From assembly GCA_029202385.1 (NCBI GenBank), contig CP119314.1, positions 4,404,501 through 4,468,500 of the forward strand: a stretch of DNA of 64,000 bases. The letters run 5' to 3'. Under the pieces are notes generated by a model. That model saw only the letters and a list, made by a program, of their open reading frames with translations. It ran no database searches and was not told the origin of the DNA. The position numbers were made by a program, and so were the translations under genes. Shown in pieces: positions 7,794 through 15,973 of the stretch (within the stretch, counting starts at the first letter, position 1; every line of letters begins with the position of its first letter). The stretch comes from Candidatus Sphingomonas phytovorans (GTDB lineage Bacteria; Pseudomonadota; Alphaproteobacteria; Sphingomonadales; Sphingomonadaceae).

Positions 7794-8315
7794 TTATGCC
7801 TTTGTGCGCGGCCTGCCCATGAAATCGCGCTTGGTGAGGGGGACGCCTTTCCAGCGCAGGATGTCGTATGCCGTCGCGGTGTGAAAATAGAAATTGGGCT
7901 GCGAGAAGGAGAGCAGAAATTCCTCGGCGGTGAAGTCGACCTGGCGCTCGCCGGCGGAGAAGCGCATGTCGCGGCCGATGAAGCCGTCCACCTCGCCGGG
8001 GTCGATGGCGCGCAACGCAGCGATCGTTTCCGAAATCCGGGCGGTAAGCCCCGCGAAATCTCCCGGCGGCGTCGACAGGTCGGGCGAGAAGCTGCCCCGG
8101 CGAACGCCTTCGATCGCACCGAGCGAATGCACGGCGGTCGATTTCACCTGATAGGCGAAAGGCAGCATATCCTCGGCGAGGCGCGCCTGGATGATGTCGT
8201 CGGGGGCGAGGCCCCGTTCGGTGCAAAAGGCTTCGGCCTTGCCGATCAGGCCGGCCACGGTGCCAAGCATTTGCAGTTGCGAAGGAATGGTGGCGGCGTG
8301 GAGCGAGAAGGTCAT
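7794..8315 (-). CDS. DUF1993 family protein
   Basis: The 173-aa protein matches the DUF1993 pattern: an N-terminal helix with LHAATIPSQLQML, a central RLAEDMLPFAYQVK segment, and a C-terminal LLSFSQPNFYFHTATAYDILR motif followed by KRDFMG. The family has a DinB-like four-helix bundle look, and its biochemical function is unknown. It is convergent with ugd and separated from the ygfZ homologue by about 110 bases on the same strand. Confidence 0.85.
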   Translation of the reverse strand: MTFSLHAATIPSQLQMLGTVAGLIGKAEAFCTERGLAPDDIIQARLAEDMLPFAYQVKSTAVHSLGAIEGVRRGSFSPDLSTPPGDFAGLTARISETIAALRAIDPGEVDGFIGRDMRFSAGERQVDFTAEEFLLSFSQPNFYFHTATAYDILRWKGVPLTKRDFMGRPRTKA

Positions 8316-8425
8316 CGGGTTCCTCTCTGGCGATCTGGCAGCACAAAAGGGGCAGGCTATCGATCAGGCAATGGGCAATGCGCGAAAAACCCACCCGAGC
8401 CGGTTCTACGCAGCCCGATACTGGT

Positions 8426-9154
8426 TCATGAAAGCAGCGCTGCCTGCAACCAGGCCGGCACGCTCGCGTCGCCCAGTGCCTCGATCCGACGCAATTCGAC
8501 CATCAGCCCGAGTTCGAGATAGGTCGCACGCGTACGGTCGCCCGGTTCCGCGATCGGCGCGACCACCAGACGGCGATTGACCTTGGCGCGGTGATGCATC
8601 CGCGCGGTATTCTCCTGGCCGACATAACAGCCCTTGGCGAAGCTCACGCCGTTCAGCTCGCGGGCATTCGCCTCGAGCCACAGGGTCTTGTCCGATCCGA
8701 GCTCGGCAAGGCCCTCGGTGACGCCGAGAGACAGGCGATGCGCTGTCCATCCAGTCGCGGCCTCGCCGGGCGCGCCGAGCCAGCGCCGGCCGAGTTCGGC
8801 AAGGCGCGGGTCGGCCACGCCCCGGTCGCCGTCGATCGACCAGTGCACCGCGCCCGCGACGCGTTCGATCGTGATCGGACGGCGCAGGCGATAGATCATC
8901 AGGCGCCGGGCAAGCGCGTCGGCGGCATCCGCTTCGCAATCGATCAGCACGGCATCGCCATCGGGCCAGAGCAGGAAATCGAACAGCGCCTTGCCTTGCG
9001 GCGTCAGCAGGCCCGACCAGCGCGGCGCCGATGCTTCAAGCGTCACGACGTCCTGAGTCACTAGGCCTTGCAGGAAGCCACGGACATCCTCGCCGGCGAT
9101 ACGGATCAGCGCTCGATTGGCGAGCATCGTGGCATGCGGGGTAGTTTCGCTCAT
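8426..9154 (-). CDS. ygfZ: YgfZ/GcvT-like folate-binding protein
   Basis: The start at 9154 (MSETTPHATM) is preferred; the upstream extension to 9217 overlaps the pyrC start and is low complexity. The product is 242 aa. It has the GcvT-type tetrahydrofolate-binding fold with an early RGFLQGLVTQDV motif and the diagnostic KGCYVGQENTARMHH motif near residue 190 that distinguishes YgfZ/IBA57 from GcvT. YgfZ supports assembly or repair of some iron-sulfur enzymes in the cytoplasm. It is divergent from dihydroorotase with about 50 bases between starts. Confidence 0.9.
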   Translation of the reverse strand: MSETTPHATMLANRALIRIAGEDVRGFLQGLVTQDVVTLEASAPRWSGLLTPQGKALFDFLLWPDGDAVLIDCEADAADALARRLMIYRLRRPITIERVAGAVHWSIDGDRGVADPRLAELGRRWLGAPGEAATGWTAHRLSLGVTEGLAELGSDKTLWLEANARELNGVSFAKGCYVGQENTARMHHRAKVNRRLVVAPIAEPGDRTRATYLELGLMVELRRIEALGDASVPAWLQAALLS

Positions 9155-9204
9155 GGCGAACAGGTAGGAGGTCCGCCGGGCAAGCGGAAGAGCCGGAGAA
9201 GATC

Positions 9205-10533
9205 GTGACAGCGACATATGACCTGAAGCTGACGGGCGGGACCGTCCACACCCCAGCCGGCCCGGTGCGGGCCGATATCGGGGTGCTGGGTGGCCGGATC
9301 GTCGCCATCGGCGCGGCAGGCGATGCCGGCGAGACGATCGACTGTACCGGGCTCGATATCCTGCCCGGGGTAATCGATACCCAGGTCCATTTTCGCGAGC
9401 CGGGGCTGGTCCACAAGGAGGATCTCGAAAGCGGCAGTCGCGCGGCGGTGCTCGGCGGCGTGACCGCGGTGTTCGAGATGCCGAATACGAAGCCCAATAC
9501 CGACAGCGCGGAGGCGATCCAGGACAAGCTCACCCGCGCGCACCATCGCATGTGGTGCGACCACGCCTTCTATGTCGGCGCGACCAACCACAATGCGGCT
9601 GCGCTCGCCGAGCTTGAGCGCCTGCCGGGCACGGCCGGGGTCAAGATCTTCATGGGCGCCTCGACCGGGGACCTGCTCGTCGCCGAGGATGCTTCGCTGG
9701 CCGAAGTGCTCGCCTCGGGCCATCGCCGCGTCGCGATTCATGCCGAGGACGAGGCGCGGATGAACGCGCGCGCTAACGAACGCGTGCCAGGCGACCCTTC
9801 TTCCCACCCGGTGTGGCGCGACGACGAGAGCGCGCTGCTCGCGACGAAGCGTATCCTGAAGCTGGCGCGCGACGCCGGCCGCCGTATCCATGTGCTGCAT
9901 GTGACCACGCCAGCTGAGCTCGAACTGCTCGGCCGGCACAAGGACATCGCCACCTGCGAGGTGACGCCGCAGCATCTCACCCTGGCCGGCGAGGAGGCCT
10001 ATCCCCGGCTCGGCACCCTCGCGCAGATGAACCCGCCGATCCGGTCGGGTACGCATCGCGACGGGCTGTGGCACTGGCTGCAACAGGGAGTGCCCGACAT
10101 CCTCGGATCGGATCATGCGCCGCATACGCTGGAGGAGAAGGGCAAGCCCTATCCCGATAGCCCCAGTGGCATGCCCGGCGTGCAGACGATGCTGCCACTG
10201 ATGCTCAACCATGTCGCCGAAGGGCGCACGACGCTCGCCCGGGTGATCGACCTGACCAGCGCCGGGCCGCAGCGCGTGTTCGGCATCGTCGGCAAGGGCC
10301 GGATCGCGATCGGCTATGATGCCGATTTCAGCATCGTCGACCTGAAGGCGCGCTGGACCATCGAGGAGAGCTGGCTCGCCTCGCGCAGCGGTTGGTCCCC
10401 TTTCACCGGCATGACGCTGACCGGCCGGCCGATCGGCACGGTCGTGCGCGGCCAGCGGGTGATGTGGGACGGTGCGCTGGCGAGCGCGGCGCGAGGCGAA
10501 CCGATTCGCTTCGAGGCAGTGGAGTTCGGCTGA
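9205..10533 (+). CDS. pyrC: Dihydroorotase
   Basis: This 442-aa amidohydrolase starts at a GTG (9205) preceded by GGAGAA. It carries the metal-binding DTQVHFREPG motif near residue 57, the KIFMGAST lysine motif expected to be carbamylated, the later histidines in HVLHVT and HLTLAG, and the catalytic aspartate in GSDHAPHT. This is the class I bacterial type and catalyses the third step of pyrimidine synthesis, carbamoyl-aspartate to dihydroorotate. The BLUF gene starts only five bases after its stop, so the two are probably co-transcribed. Confidence 0.93.
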   Translation: MTATYDLKLTGGTVHTPAGPVRADIGVLGGRIVAIGAAGDAGETIDCTGLDILPGVIDTQVHFREPGLVHKEDLESGSRAAVLGGVTAVFEMPNTKPNTDSAEAIQDKLTRAHHRMWCDHAFYVGATNHNAAALAELERLPGTAGVKIFMGASTGDLLVAEDASLAEVLASGHRRVAIHAEDEARMNARANERVPGDPSSHPVWRDDESALLATKRILKLARDAGRRIHVLHVTTPAELELLGRHKDIATCEVTPQHLTLAGEEAYPRLGTLAQMNPPIRSGTHRDGLWHWLQQGVPDILGSDHAPHTLEEKGKPYPDSPSGMPGVQTMLPLMLNHVAEGRTTLARVIDLTSAGPQRVFGIVGKGRIAIGYDADFSIVDLKARWTIEESWLASRSGWSPFTGMTLTGRPIGTVVRGQRVMWDGALASAARGEPIRFEAVEFG

Positions 10534-10537
10534 CCGG

Positions 10538-10942
10538 ATGGATCAGTCGCTGCTGTATGTCAGCACGCGTTGTCCCGGTGCCGATGGCGGCGCGACGCAC
10601 GTGCAGGACATCGTCGCCATTTCCCGGTCGCGCAACGCTTCGCTCGACGTGACGGGTGCGCTCGTCGCGACGCCGGGCAGCTTTGCGCAAATCCTCGAAG
10701 GCCCCGAGGCACATCTGGCTCAGTTGATGGCCAGCATCCGGCGCGACCAGCGCCACCGCGACATCAGGCTGGTTGATCTCGGCGGCCGGGCCAGGCGGGA
10801 TTTTGCCGGCTGGTCGCTCGCCTATAACGGCGAATCGTCGCGCGTTTCCCGCGCGATCGGTCTGTTGATGGAGGACACGAGCTTCGATTTCCCGAAGCAC
10901 GTGAACCGTCTCTATTTCATGATGCGCAATTTCGCGGAGTGA
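10538..10942 (+). CDS. Short BLUF-domain blue-light sensor
   Basis: The 134-aa protein is essentially one BLUF (FAD blue-light) domain plus a C-terminal helical cap. All three photocycle residues are present by alignment to PixD/AppA: Y7 in LLYVS, N33 in SRNASLDVTG, and Q51 in FAQILEG. The RRDQRHRD and FAGWSLAY motifs also match the family. No output domain is attached, so signalling would go through a partner protein. It starts five bases after pyrC. Confidence 0.9.
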   Translation: MDQSLLYVSTRCPGADGGATHVQDIVAISRSRNASLDVTGALVATPGSFAQILEGPEAHLAQLMASIRRDQRHRDIRLVDLGGRARRDFAGWSLAYNGESSRVSRAIGLLMEDTSFDFPKHVNRLYFMMRNFAE

Positions 10943-10951
10943 CGGCGTCGC

Positions 10952-11773
10952 TCAGAAGGGCAGCCATTTCGATTTGTGGCTGAACTTCATGTAGCCGACG
11001 TTCACGCCCTGCCGCCAGCCGACGCCGAGGCGGATCGGGATCACCACGATATTGCCACGGCGAAGATAAGTCGCGGCGAAACCGCCGACGAAATAGAGCC
11101 GGCCTTCGCCTGCCGGGAAGCGGCGGAACAATTCCTCCGAATCGTGGAGGTTGTAGACCAGCACGAATACCTTGTTCGCGTCGCCGCCCAGGTCGAAGCC
11201 GACTGACGGCCCGGTCCAGTAGATCGGCATCTGCCCCTCGATCTTGTGGAACATCGTGCCGCTGCCGTATCGCAGCCCGACGACCAGCGCCCCGGAGGCT
11301 TCGCGGCCGGAAATATAGGCGTTGGGCTCGCCCTGCTCCTTCAGAGTCCGCTCCAGGATGCCGGCCAGGCCCGACGCGCCCTTGCCGAACGTGCCTTCCG
11401 CGGCGCTGAGCAGTTCCTCGCGCCTGAACGTCGAGCCCTGCGCCGCATCGGCATTGGCTTCGGTCAGCGCCGTGCCGCCCTGGGCCGGAGGCCCGGGCTG
11501 GTAGCCGGGGGCGGGTGTGTTGGGGCTGCTCGGGTCATAGGGCGGATATTGCTGCGATCCCGATTCGACCGGCGTGTCATTGTACCGGGGCTGGGTATCG
11601 GGCGACACCGCCGTGTTCCGCTCCGGCGCGGGCGGCGGCGGGGTCTGACGGCGCTGCAGGTCGCTGTCGATCGCCTCATTGGGATCGATCGTACGCACCT
11701 GGGCAATCGAGGGCGCGGGACCGACGCCGATGGCGGTCGCCACCAGCAACAGGATCAGAAGGGCCTTGCGCAT
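10952..11773 (-). CDS. EipA/DUF1134 family envelope protein
   Basis: The 273-aa protein has a Sec signal peptide (1-24, cleavage after SIA) and a Pro/Gln-rich disordered stretch (about 40-100). A C-terminal DUF1134 domain (about 115-273) contains GTFGKGASGLAGILERTL, PSVGFDLGGDANKVFVLVYN and IPIRLGVGWRQG. In Brucella and Caulobacter this family (EipA) is periplasmic and needed for envelope integrity, linked to O-polysaccharide or lipid metabolism. It is convergent with the BLUF gene with only nine bases between stops. Confidence 0.88.
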   Translation of the reverse strand: MRKALLILLLVATAIGVGPAPSIAQVRTIDPNEAIDSDLQRRQTPPPPAPERNTAVSPDTQPRYNDTPVESGSQQYPPYDPSSPNTPAPGYQPGPPAQGGTALTEANADAAQGSTFRREELLSAAEGTFGKGASGLAGILERTLKEQGEPNAYISGREASGALVVGLRYGSGTMFHKIEGQMPIYWTGPSVGFDLGGDANKVFVLVYNLHDSEELFRRFPAGEGRLYFVGGFAATYLRRGNIVVIPIRLGVGWRQGVNVGYMKFSHKSKWLPF

Positions 11774-11938
11774 CCGTAATACTCCCCCAACGCGCTTAAT
11801 GGATCAGTGTTGCCCGTCTGCGGCTTGCCCCACAATGAACCGCGCGACGACCCGAGTCGAATTCGGGCTGGACGACATGCGAGAGGCCGGTTGATCGCAG
11901 CCGAACCCCTCGCTATAGCCGCCCTTCGCCGCCAGGCC

Positions 11939-12031
11939 GGAGACGTGGGTGAGTGGCTGAAACCAGCGGTTTGCTAAACCGCCGTACGGGGTTTACTCGT
12001 ACCGAGGGTTCGAATCCCTCCGTCTCCGCCA
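11939..12031 (+). tRNA. tRNA-Ser (anticodon GCT)
   Basis: The acceptor stem GGAGACG pairs with CGTCTCC (12021-12027), discriminator G, then encoded CCA. The anticodon loop TTTGCTAA gives GCT, reading AGC/AGU serine codons. The long variable arm (class II) and the T-loop TTCGAATC are as expected for tRNA-Ser. Its 3' 23 bases are part of the direct repeat bounding the downstream island. Confidence 0.96.
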
Positions 12032-12032
12032 G
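12009..12032 (+). repeat. Left 24-bp direct repeat (attachment site, in tRNA-Ser)
   Basis: The last part of the T-arm and acceptor stem of tRNA-Ser plus CCA and one G is repeated exactly at 15372-15395. This is the classic attL/attR arrangement left by a tyrosine integrase using a tRNA 3' end. Confidence 0.9.
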
Positions 12033-12229
12033 TTCATCTACCGGCCGATGCCGGCAGGTGCCGGACGGCGTTGTTTTCACTCCTTCTTATTCTTAGCTCC
12101 TTACTGAGAGCTGCCGAGACGTGCCGGGTCCAACCGACGTATCGCCGGGGCACGGGCAGGGTAGTGCCCTGCGCAAAGTAGGGGCACCATGAGGAAGGAC
12201 TCGGATTTCAAGGGCGCCGTGCCCCGTGA

Positions 12230-12900
12230 CTAGGGGGGAAGGTCACCGACTCGGGAGGGCTTCACCTCTACGTGTTGCCCGGTGGCGGCAAGAGCTGGCG
12301 TTTCAAGTATACCTTCGGCGGCAAGGAGCGCCGCATCGTTTTCTGGCCCTATCCCGACATCACGCTGAAGCGCGCGCGGGAGATGCGTGACGACGCCAAG
12401 CGCCTGCTGCGCGAAGGCAGCGATCCCGGTCTTGAATCCAAGCGTGCGCGCCACACGCGCAAGGTGGGGCACGAGAACACGTTCGAGTTCTTCGCGCGAA
12501 ACTGGCATGAGCAACAGAAGGACGCTTGGAAGGAAGTCCACGCCAACGACGTGATCACGTCCATGGAGCGCGATCTCTTCCCTGCGATCGGCGCATTCCC
12601 GGTGAACGAGATCGACGAGGGCCTGCTGTTTTCAGCACTGAGGGGGGGTGGAGAAGCGCGGCGCGATCGAGACGGCCCATCGCCTCCGGCAGCGTGCGGA
12701 GAAGGTCTTCCGGTGCGCCGAATTCCAACCCCGCCGTGAACGTGCGGGACGCCTTGAAGCCGGTGCCTCCGAAAAACGCTATCCGGCGCTGACGGACGTC
12801 AGTCAGATTCGTCAGCTGATCCGTGCTGTCGATCGGGCGGGTGTGTCACCTGTCACGCGTCTTTGCTCCCGCTTCATGGCGCTCGTAGCGCAGCGAAGGC
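12230..12900 (+). pseudogene. Tyrosine-type site-specific integrase, P4 family, frameshifted
   Basis: The translated pieces match the N-terminal arm-binding domain (SWRFKYTFGGKERRI, YPDITLKRAREMRDDAK, LLREGSDPGLE) and the SAM-like core-binding domain (HANDVITSMERDLFPAIG). After LLFSALR near 12640 the frame shifts: continuation VEKRGAIETAHRLRQRAEK is in another frame, and DALKPVPPKN is in a third. The segment then reaches PVTRLCSRFMALVAQR and decays. No intact start codon precedes the GGLHLYV region (stop at 12227), and the catalytic R-H-R-Y domain is missing. It is non-functional. Confidence 0.88.
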
Positions 12901-12945
12901 ACGCTGCGACATCCGAGCTATCTCGGGTTGCGAGCAGACAAGAGG

Positions 12946-13348
12946 CCGGAGGCGGTCGTGCTCGAAATTGAGCAGCCCGTCTCCGAGGTCGCCGCCGCCC
13001 ACGTCTCAAAGGTGAAGGTCACCAATCGCGATCGTGTTATCTTTCCAGAGTCGAACGTCACCAAGGGCCAACTCGCCGACTACTACACGACCGTCGCTCC
13101 GATCACGCTCCCTGGGTCGGCAGCCGGCCGATCAGCCTCGTCCGATATCCGCAGAGTCGCGCGAAGAAGTGCTTCTTCCAGAAGCATGACGCAGGCAGCT
13201 TCGGCGACGCGGTCAAGCACGTCGGAATGGAGGAGAAGGATGGCCATGAGGAGCCGTATCTCTTCATCGACAGTGCCGAAGGCCTGGCGAGCTATGTCCA
13301 GATGGGGACGATCGAGTCCCATGGCTGGGCACCTCTGTTCGTGTCGGC
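12946..13348 (+). pseudogene. LigD polymerase/primase-domain fragment, frameshifted
   Basis: Two overlapping frames together read as the start of the LigD polymerase (archaeo-eukaryotic primase) domain. First comes VTNRDRVIFPESNVTKGQLA and DYYTTVAP. After a frameshift near 13110 comes RPISLVRYPQSRAKKCFFQK followed by HDAGSFGDAVKHV, EEPYLFIDSAEGLASYVQMG and TIESHGW. The catalytic DLDP part and the ligase and nuclease domains are absent. Known LigD proteins work with Ku in bacterial end joining; here only a relic remains. Confidence 0.85.
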
Positions 13349-13740
13349 TAAAGGTAGGTCGGAGGCGATGTGGGGTCGACGTCGTTCACATTAGCTCCGA
13401 CCGGCTTTCGACCGCCGGTCAGTTAGCGACCATCCGAGCGTCCGCGGCATCGATGCGCTCGAAGTCCTCGGTTGGAACGCTCAGGCAATCGTTGCGGCAC
13501 ATGCCTCATCGCGAGTCCGATCAGGTTCTGGACAACCTCCGCGTTCTTCGCGTCCGTGAAGTGTTCGGCAAGTTCGGAGAGCATGGAATCCATCGTCGGA
13601 AGAGACGTAGAATTGCTCTGATATTTTCAAAATCAGGCCGTCTTCGGATTGACGCCAAGTTGGAGTAAATTCTCGTTGTGATTCCATTTTACCGGGCCTC
13701 TAATTTCGTCGTTACTTGAATGGACACGACTCGGGGGGGT
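13349..13740. other. Degenerate island segment without a confident gene
   Basis: Between the LigD relic and the intact cargo no convincing full-length gene is seen. A short minus-strand frame at 13423-13593 is listed separately. The last 60 bases (13665-13740) are AT-richer and probably hold the cargo promoter. Confidence 0.5.
13423..13593 (-). CDS. Possible 56-aa protein or gene fragment
   Basis: The frame starts at the ATG at 13593 and reads MDSMLSELAEHFTDAKNAEV and VQNLIGLAMRHVPQRLPERS before an Arg-rich end. The first 40 residues look like a real helical protein (acid/base/hydrophobic periodicity) and the last 16 do not, so it may be the start of a truncated gene. No family was recognised, and there is no strong ribosome site. 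Confidence 0.25.
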   Translation of the reverse strand: MDSMLSELAEHFTDAKNAEVVQNLIGLAMRHVPQRLPERSNRGLRAHRCRGRSDGR

Positions 13741-15027
13741 ATGCGCGGTTCACTCACAAGCCTGCTGATCGCGTCCATGTTCACCGCGTCGCCCGCCTTC
13801 GCCGATGACCCCAAGACGGTCGGGCTCGCGGCGGGCGTGGGCCTCGCGGCGGCGTCCGGGAAGAACAGCGTCTCCGACAATGGAGGGATAGCCGAGGCGG
13901 CCGTCCTGAACACGGAGGGAGTACTGGTCGCTGGAGCTGAGATCCGGCGGTTGGCGATGGTCGTGGCGCCGAAGAGTTCGTTCCTCGTTCTGGGTCATGG
14001 CGACGCGGTCGATTTCGCCAAGGCCCGTTTCGTCGACTGGAAGCTCACCAACCTCGAGAAGTATGTCGGCGATACCTGCCCCAAGACGCCCCCCCCGCCC
14101 AAATCGACGAAGTCTCCACCGCCCGAGACCTCGTCGGGGAAACTATTCGACTATTCGGCCCCTTGGCTGGTCCTCAACACGCCCCAGGGTCGGGCCGCGC
14201 TTTCACCGACCGACCTGACGGCGGCGGTGATGACAGACATCGACGTGAAGGGCCTCAGCCTCTCGACGGACGACAGGATGCTCGTCGACGCGGTCCTTAT
14301 GGGCAGTCCGGACGGAACAGGCGCGCTTGTCCCTTCCCAATGGTATCTTCCCGGCGCTTTGACCGCGCCGATCCTCGAGACGCAGGGTGACGCGGCGGTT
14401 GGCAGCTTTCGCGCGCCCAGCGACTTGGTCGATCTGGACGTGGCGAACGCGACCGGCATGCTGGCCCGCCTCGACAAGGTTGCGGCCTGGGCCCGCGACA
14501 ATGCCGACTGCAAGCCCTTCAAGGGCAAGGTGGCGGAGGTCAACGCGTTCGTGAGCACCGTCACGTCGGCCGACAAGGACAGCACTCCGCCGATCATCGC
14601 CGCCGCTCAGATCAACACCCTGACAGCCGACAAGCCTCTCGTCCTGCGGGTCGCCGTCGAACAGAACTCCGGCACTGCGGTTACACGTTCGAACATTTGG
14701 TATTCGCTTGGGGCACCAGGTGCGATCCAGGTCAGCGCTGGCCTGATCGTGAGTTTCCGGCTCACCAAGCCGACGACCGGCCAAGCCCTCCTCACCGGCT
14801 ACGTGCGGTGCATGATCCGCCCCACGAGCATGAGGAATGTGAAGAAGATCGTCGAGGGTGCCTACGACCCTGCTGAGGCGAAGGCGCAGGACGACAGGGC
14901 GAGGGTACAGACGCCGACCGACTTCACGACGCCGCTTCCGCCCGCGCCGCTCCAGACCCTTACCCCCGAGCAGCGCGCCCGACAGCTGGTGACTTGCGGG
15001 GTCGCCGCATACACCAACCCGACCTGA
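13741..15027 (+). CDS. Exported protein of unknown function (island cargo 1)
   Basis: The start at 13741 (MRGSLTSLLIASMFTASPAF) gives a clean Sec signal peptide cleaved after AFA. An in-frame ATG at 13720 adds seven residues before it. The mature protein is about 405 aa. It has a Gly/Ala-rich N-terminus and a Pro/Lys-rich linker (PKTPPPPKSTKSPPPETSSG, about 115-135). A long domain follows with conserved-looking DYSAPWLVLNTPQGRAALSP and SNIWYSLGAPGAIQVSAGLI segments. A few cysteines could form periplasmic disulfides. No family is recognised. The gene is intact inside an otherwise decayed island, suggesting selection. A 70-aa gene follows after 11 bases. Confidence 0.75.
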   Translation: MRGSLTSLLIASMFTASPAFADDPKTVGLAAGVGLAAASGKNSVSDNGGIAEAAVLNTEGVLVAGAEIRRLAMVVAPKSSFLVLGHGDAVDFAKARFVDWKLTNLEKYVGDTCPKTPPPPKSTKSPPPETSSGKLFDYSAPWLVLNTPQGRAALSPTDLTAAVMTDIDVKGLSLSTDDRMLVDAVLMGSPDGTGALVPSQWYLPGALTAPILETQGDAAVGSFRAPSDLVDLDVANATGMLARLDKVAAWARDNADCKPFKGKVAEVNAFVSTVTSADKDSTPPIIAAAQINTLTADKPLVLRVAVEQNSGTAVTRSNIWYSLGAPGAIQVSAGLIVSFRLTKPTTGQALLTGYVRCMIRPTSMRNVKKIVEGAYDPAEAKAQDDRARVQTPTDFTTPLPPAPLQTLTPEQRARQLVTCGVAAYTNPT

Positions 15028-15038
15028 GGAGCGTTTGC

Positions 15039-15251
15039 GTGACCGTCAACGACATGATCTTCGTGGTCCAGCAGGACTGCCATGTCAGCGTGAGCGCCAC
15101 GCAGGCGCAGCTGGGCCTCATCGCCAACATCCTAAACGCCGGCGCCCCGCGCCGCGCGCAGGTCACGATCCGGGACGCGGCGCACCTCGCGTCGGGTGAC
15201 ATGGACAACCTCGCGAAGCTGGGGCGCGGCAGGATCACTTTCGAGCTGTAG
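15039..15251 (+). CDS. 70-aa protein of unknown function (island cargo 2)
   Basis: The frame starts at a GTG (15039) with GAGGA overlapping the stop of the exported protein, so the pair is probably one operon. The sequence begins MTVNDMIFVVQQDCHVSVSA, has a central QAQLGLIANILNAGAPRRAQ segment and ends LAKLGRGRITFEL. No signal peptide or membrane segment is visible, so it is probably cytoplasmic while its partner is exported. The alternating beta/helix pattern suggests a small compact fold. No family is recognised. Confidence 0.6.
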   Translation: MTVNDMIFVVQQDCHVSVSATQAQLGLIANILNAGAPRRAQVTIRDAAHLASGDMDNLAKLGRGRITFEL

Positions 15252-15371
15252 GCGTCCCGGCGATAACGGCCCGAAAATTTTATTCTGGGCGGAATCGACG
15301 GGGTACGGGCCGGGGCACTGCCGCGAGTAGAGATTGGTTTAAGATATATGATTCAAGGCGTAAGGGGGGAA
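15252..15371. other. Right end of the island, non-coding
   Basis: These 120 bases between the cargo stop and the right direct repeat contain an AT-rich stretch (AAAATTTTATT at 15275) and no gene. Confidence 0.5.
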
Positions 15372-15395
15372 TTCGAATCCCTCCGTCTCCGCCAG
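15372..15395 (+). repeat. Right 24-bp direct repeat (attachment site)
   Basis: This is an exact copy of 12009-12032, the 3' end of tRNA-Ser with CCA and one extra G. Upstream bases do not continue the tRNA, so this copy is only the attachment-site remnant. Confidence 0.9.
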
Positions 15396-15574
15396 ATTTC
15401 GATCTTTAGCGAACCTGCCCGAACCGGGGAGGGCAGGAAGAACCGCAGAAATCTGCTGATTACGTATTTGCGGATCGCTTGAATTCGCGCACACCTCTGC
15501 CCGGTCTTTTCACGTGCTCCGTGGTTCATGGCCGGAGCTTGGATCAAAGCCGGATAGCTGCTAACTGACGCTCA

Positions 15575-15910
15575 ATGCGCGCAGTCTGGACCTTTCTCAT
15601 CCTCTGCATGATGACGATGTCGCTCTTTGCGGCATCGATGGTGCACGCCAATGAAGACCTTGCGTGCATGGACTCGAGTTCGACCCAGATTCTGGGCCAT
15701 GTCGACGGCGATGGCGACCAGGTGCCGGCGGACAGCGACAACGGCTATCCCCACCATCATGGCGCCTGCCACGGTCACCAGGTGACCCCGCAATCCGACA
15801 ATGACGGGCCGGTCGTGAGCCTCGCGTCCCAGGCTCTTCCATCTCCGGGCAAGAGCTATTTCCTGCCTGCGGCAACCGTCGACCCCGCGCTGCGCCCTCC
15901 ACAAGCCTGA
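15575..15910 (+). CDS. Small exported His/Asp-rich protein of metal-efflux operon
   Basis: The 111-aa protein has a Sec signal peptide (1-25, MRAVWTFLILCMMTMSLFAA then VHA). The mature protein holds a metal-ligand-rich stretch, DGDGDQVPADSDNGYPHHHG followed by ACHGHQ. Such small periplasmic proteins commonly precede czcC/cusC homologues in sphingomonads. A role as periplasmic metal sensor or buffer is inferred from composition and position. It lies 63 bases before the outer-membrane channel gene, probably in the same transcript. Confidence 0.75.
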   Translation: MRAVWTFLILCMMTMSLFAASMVHANEDLACMDSSSTQILGHVDGDGDQVPADSDNGYPHHHGACHGHQVTPQSDNDGPVVSLASQALPSPGKSYFLPAATVDPALRPPQA

Positions 15911-15973
15911 CTGCCAAACGCCCGCCGGCCCTGAGCCGCGCGGGACTCGTCTGGTTTGTCAGGAGTTTCATAG

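Larger units (their letters stand above)
12009..15395 (+). mobile_element. tRNA-Ser-integrated genomic island, about 3.4 kb, decayed integrase
   Basis: Exact 24-bp repeats flank a segment beginning, next to the tRNA, with the remains of a P4-type integrase. This is followed by a broken LigD fragment and two intact genes of unknown function. The intact tRNA is kept on the left. With a frameshifted integrase the element is presumably immobile unless supplied in trans. Its small size suggests the remnant of a larger island after internal deletion. Confidence 0.85.

Noticed and set aside
15353..15547. Minus-strand frame ending in WRRRRDSNSPLTP
   Set aside because: The WRRRRDSN peptide is the familiar artefact from reading a tRNA 3' end backwards; here it covers the right attachment repeat.
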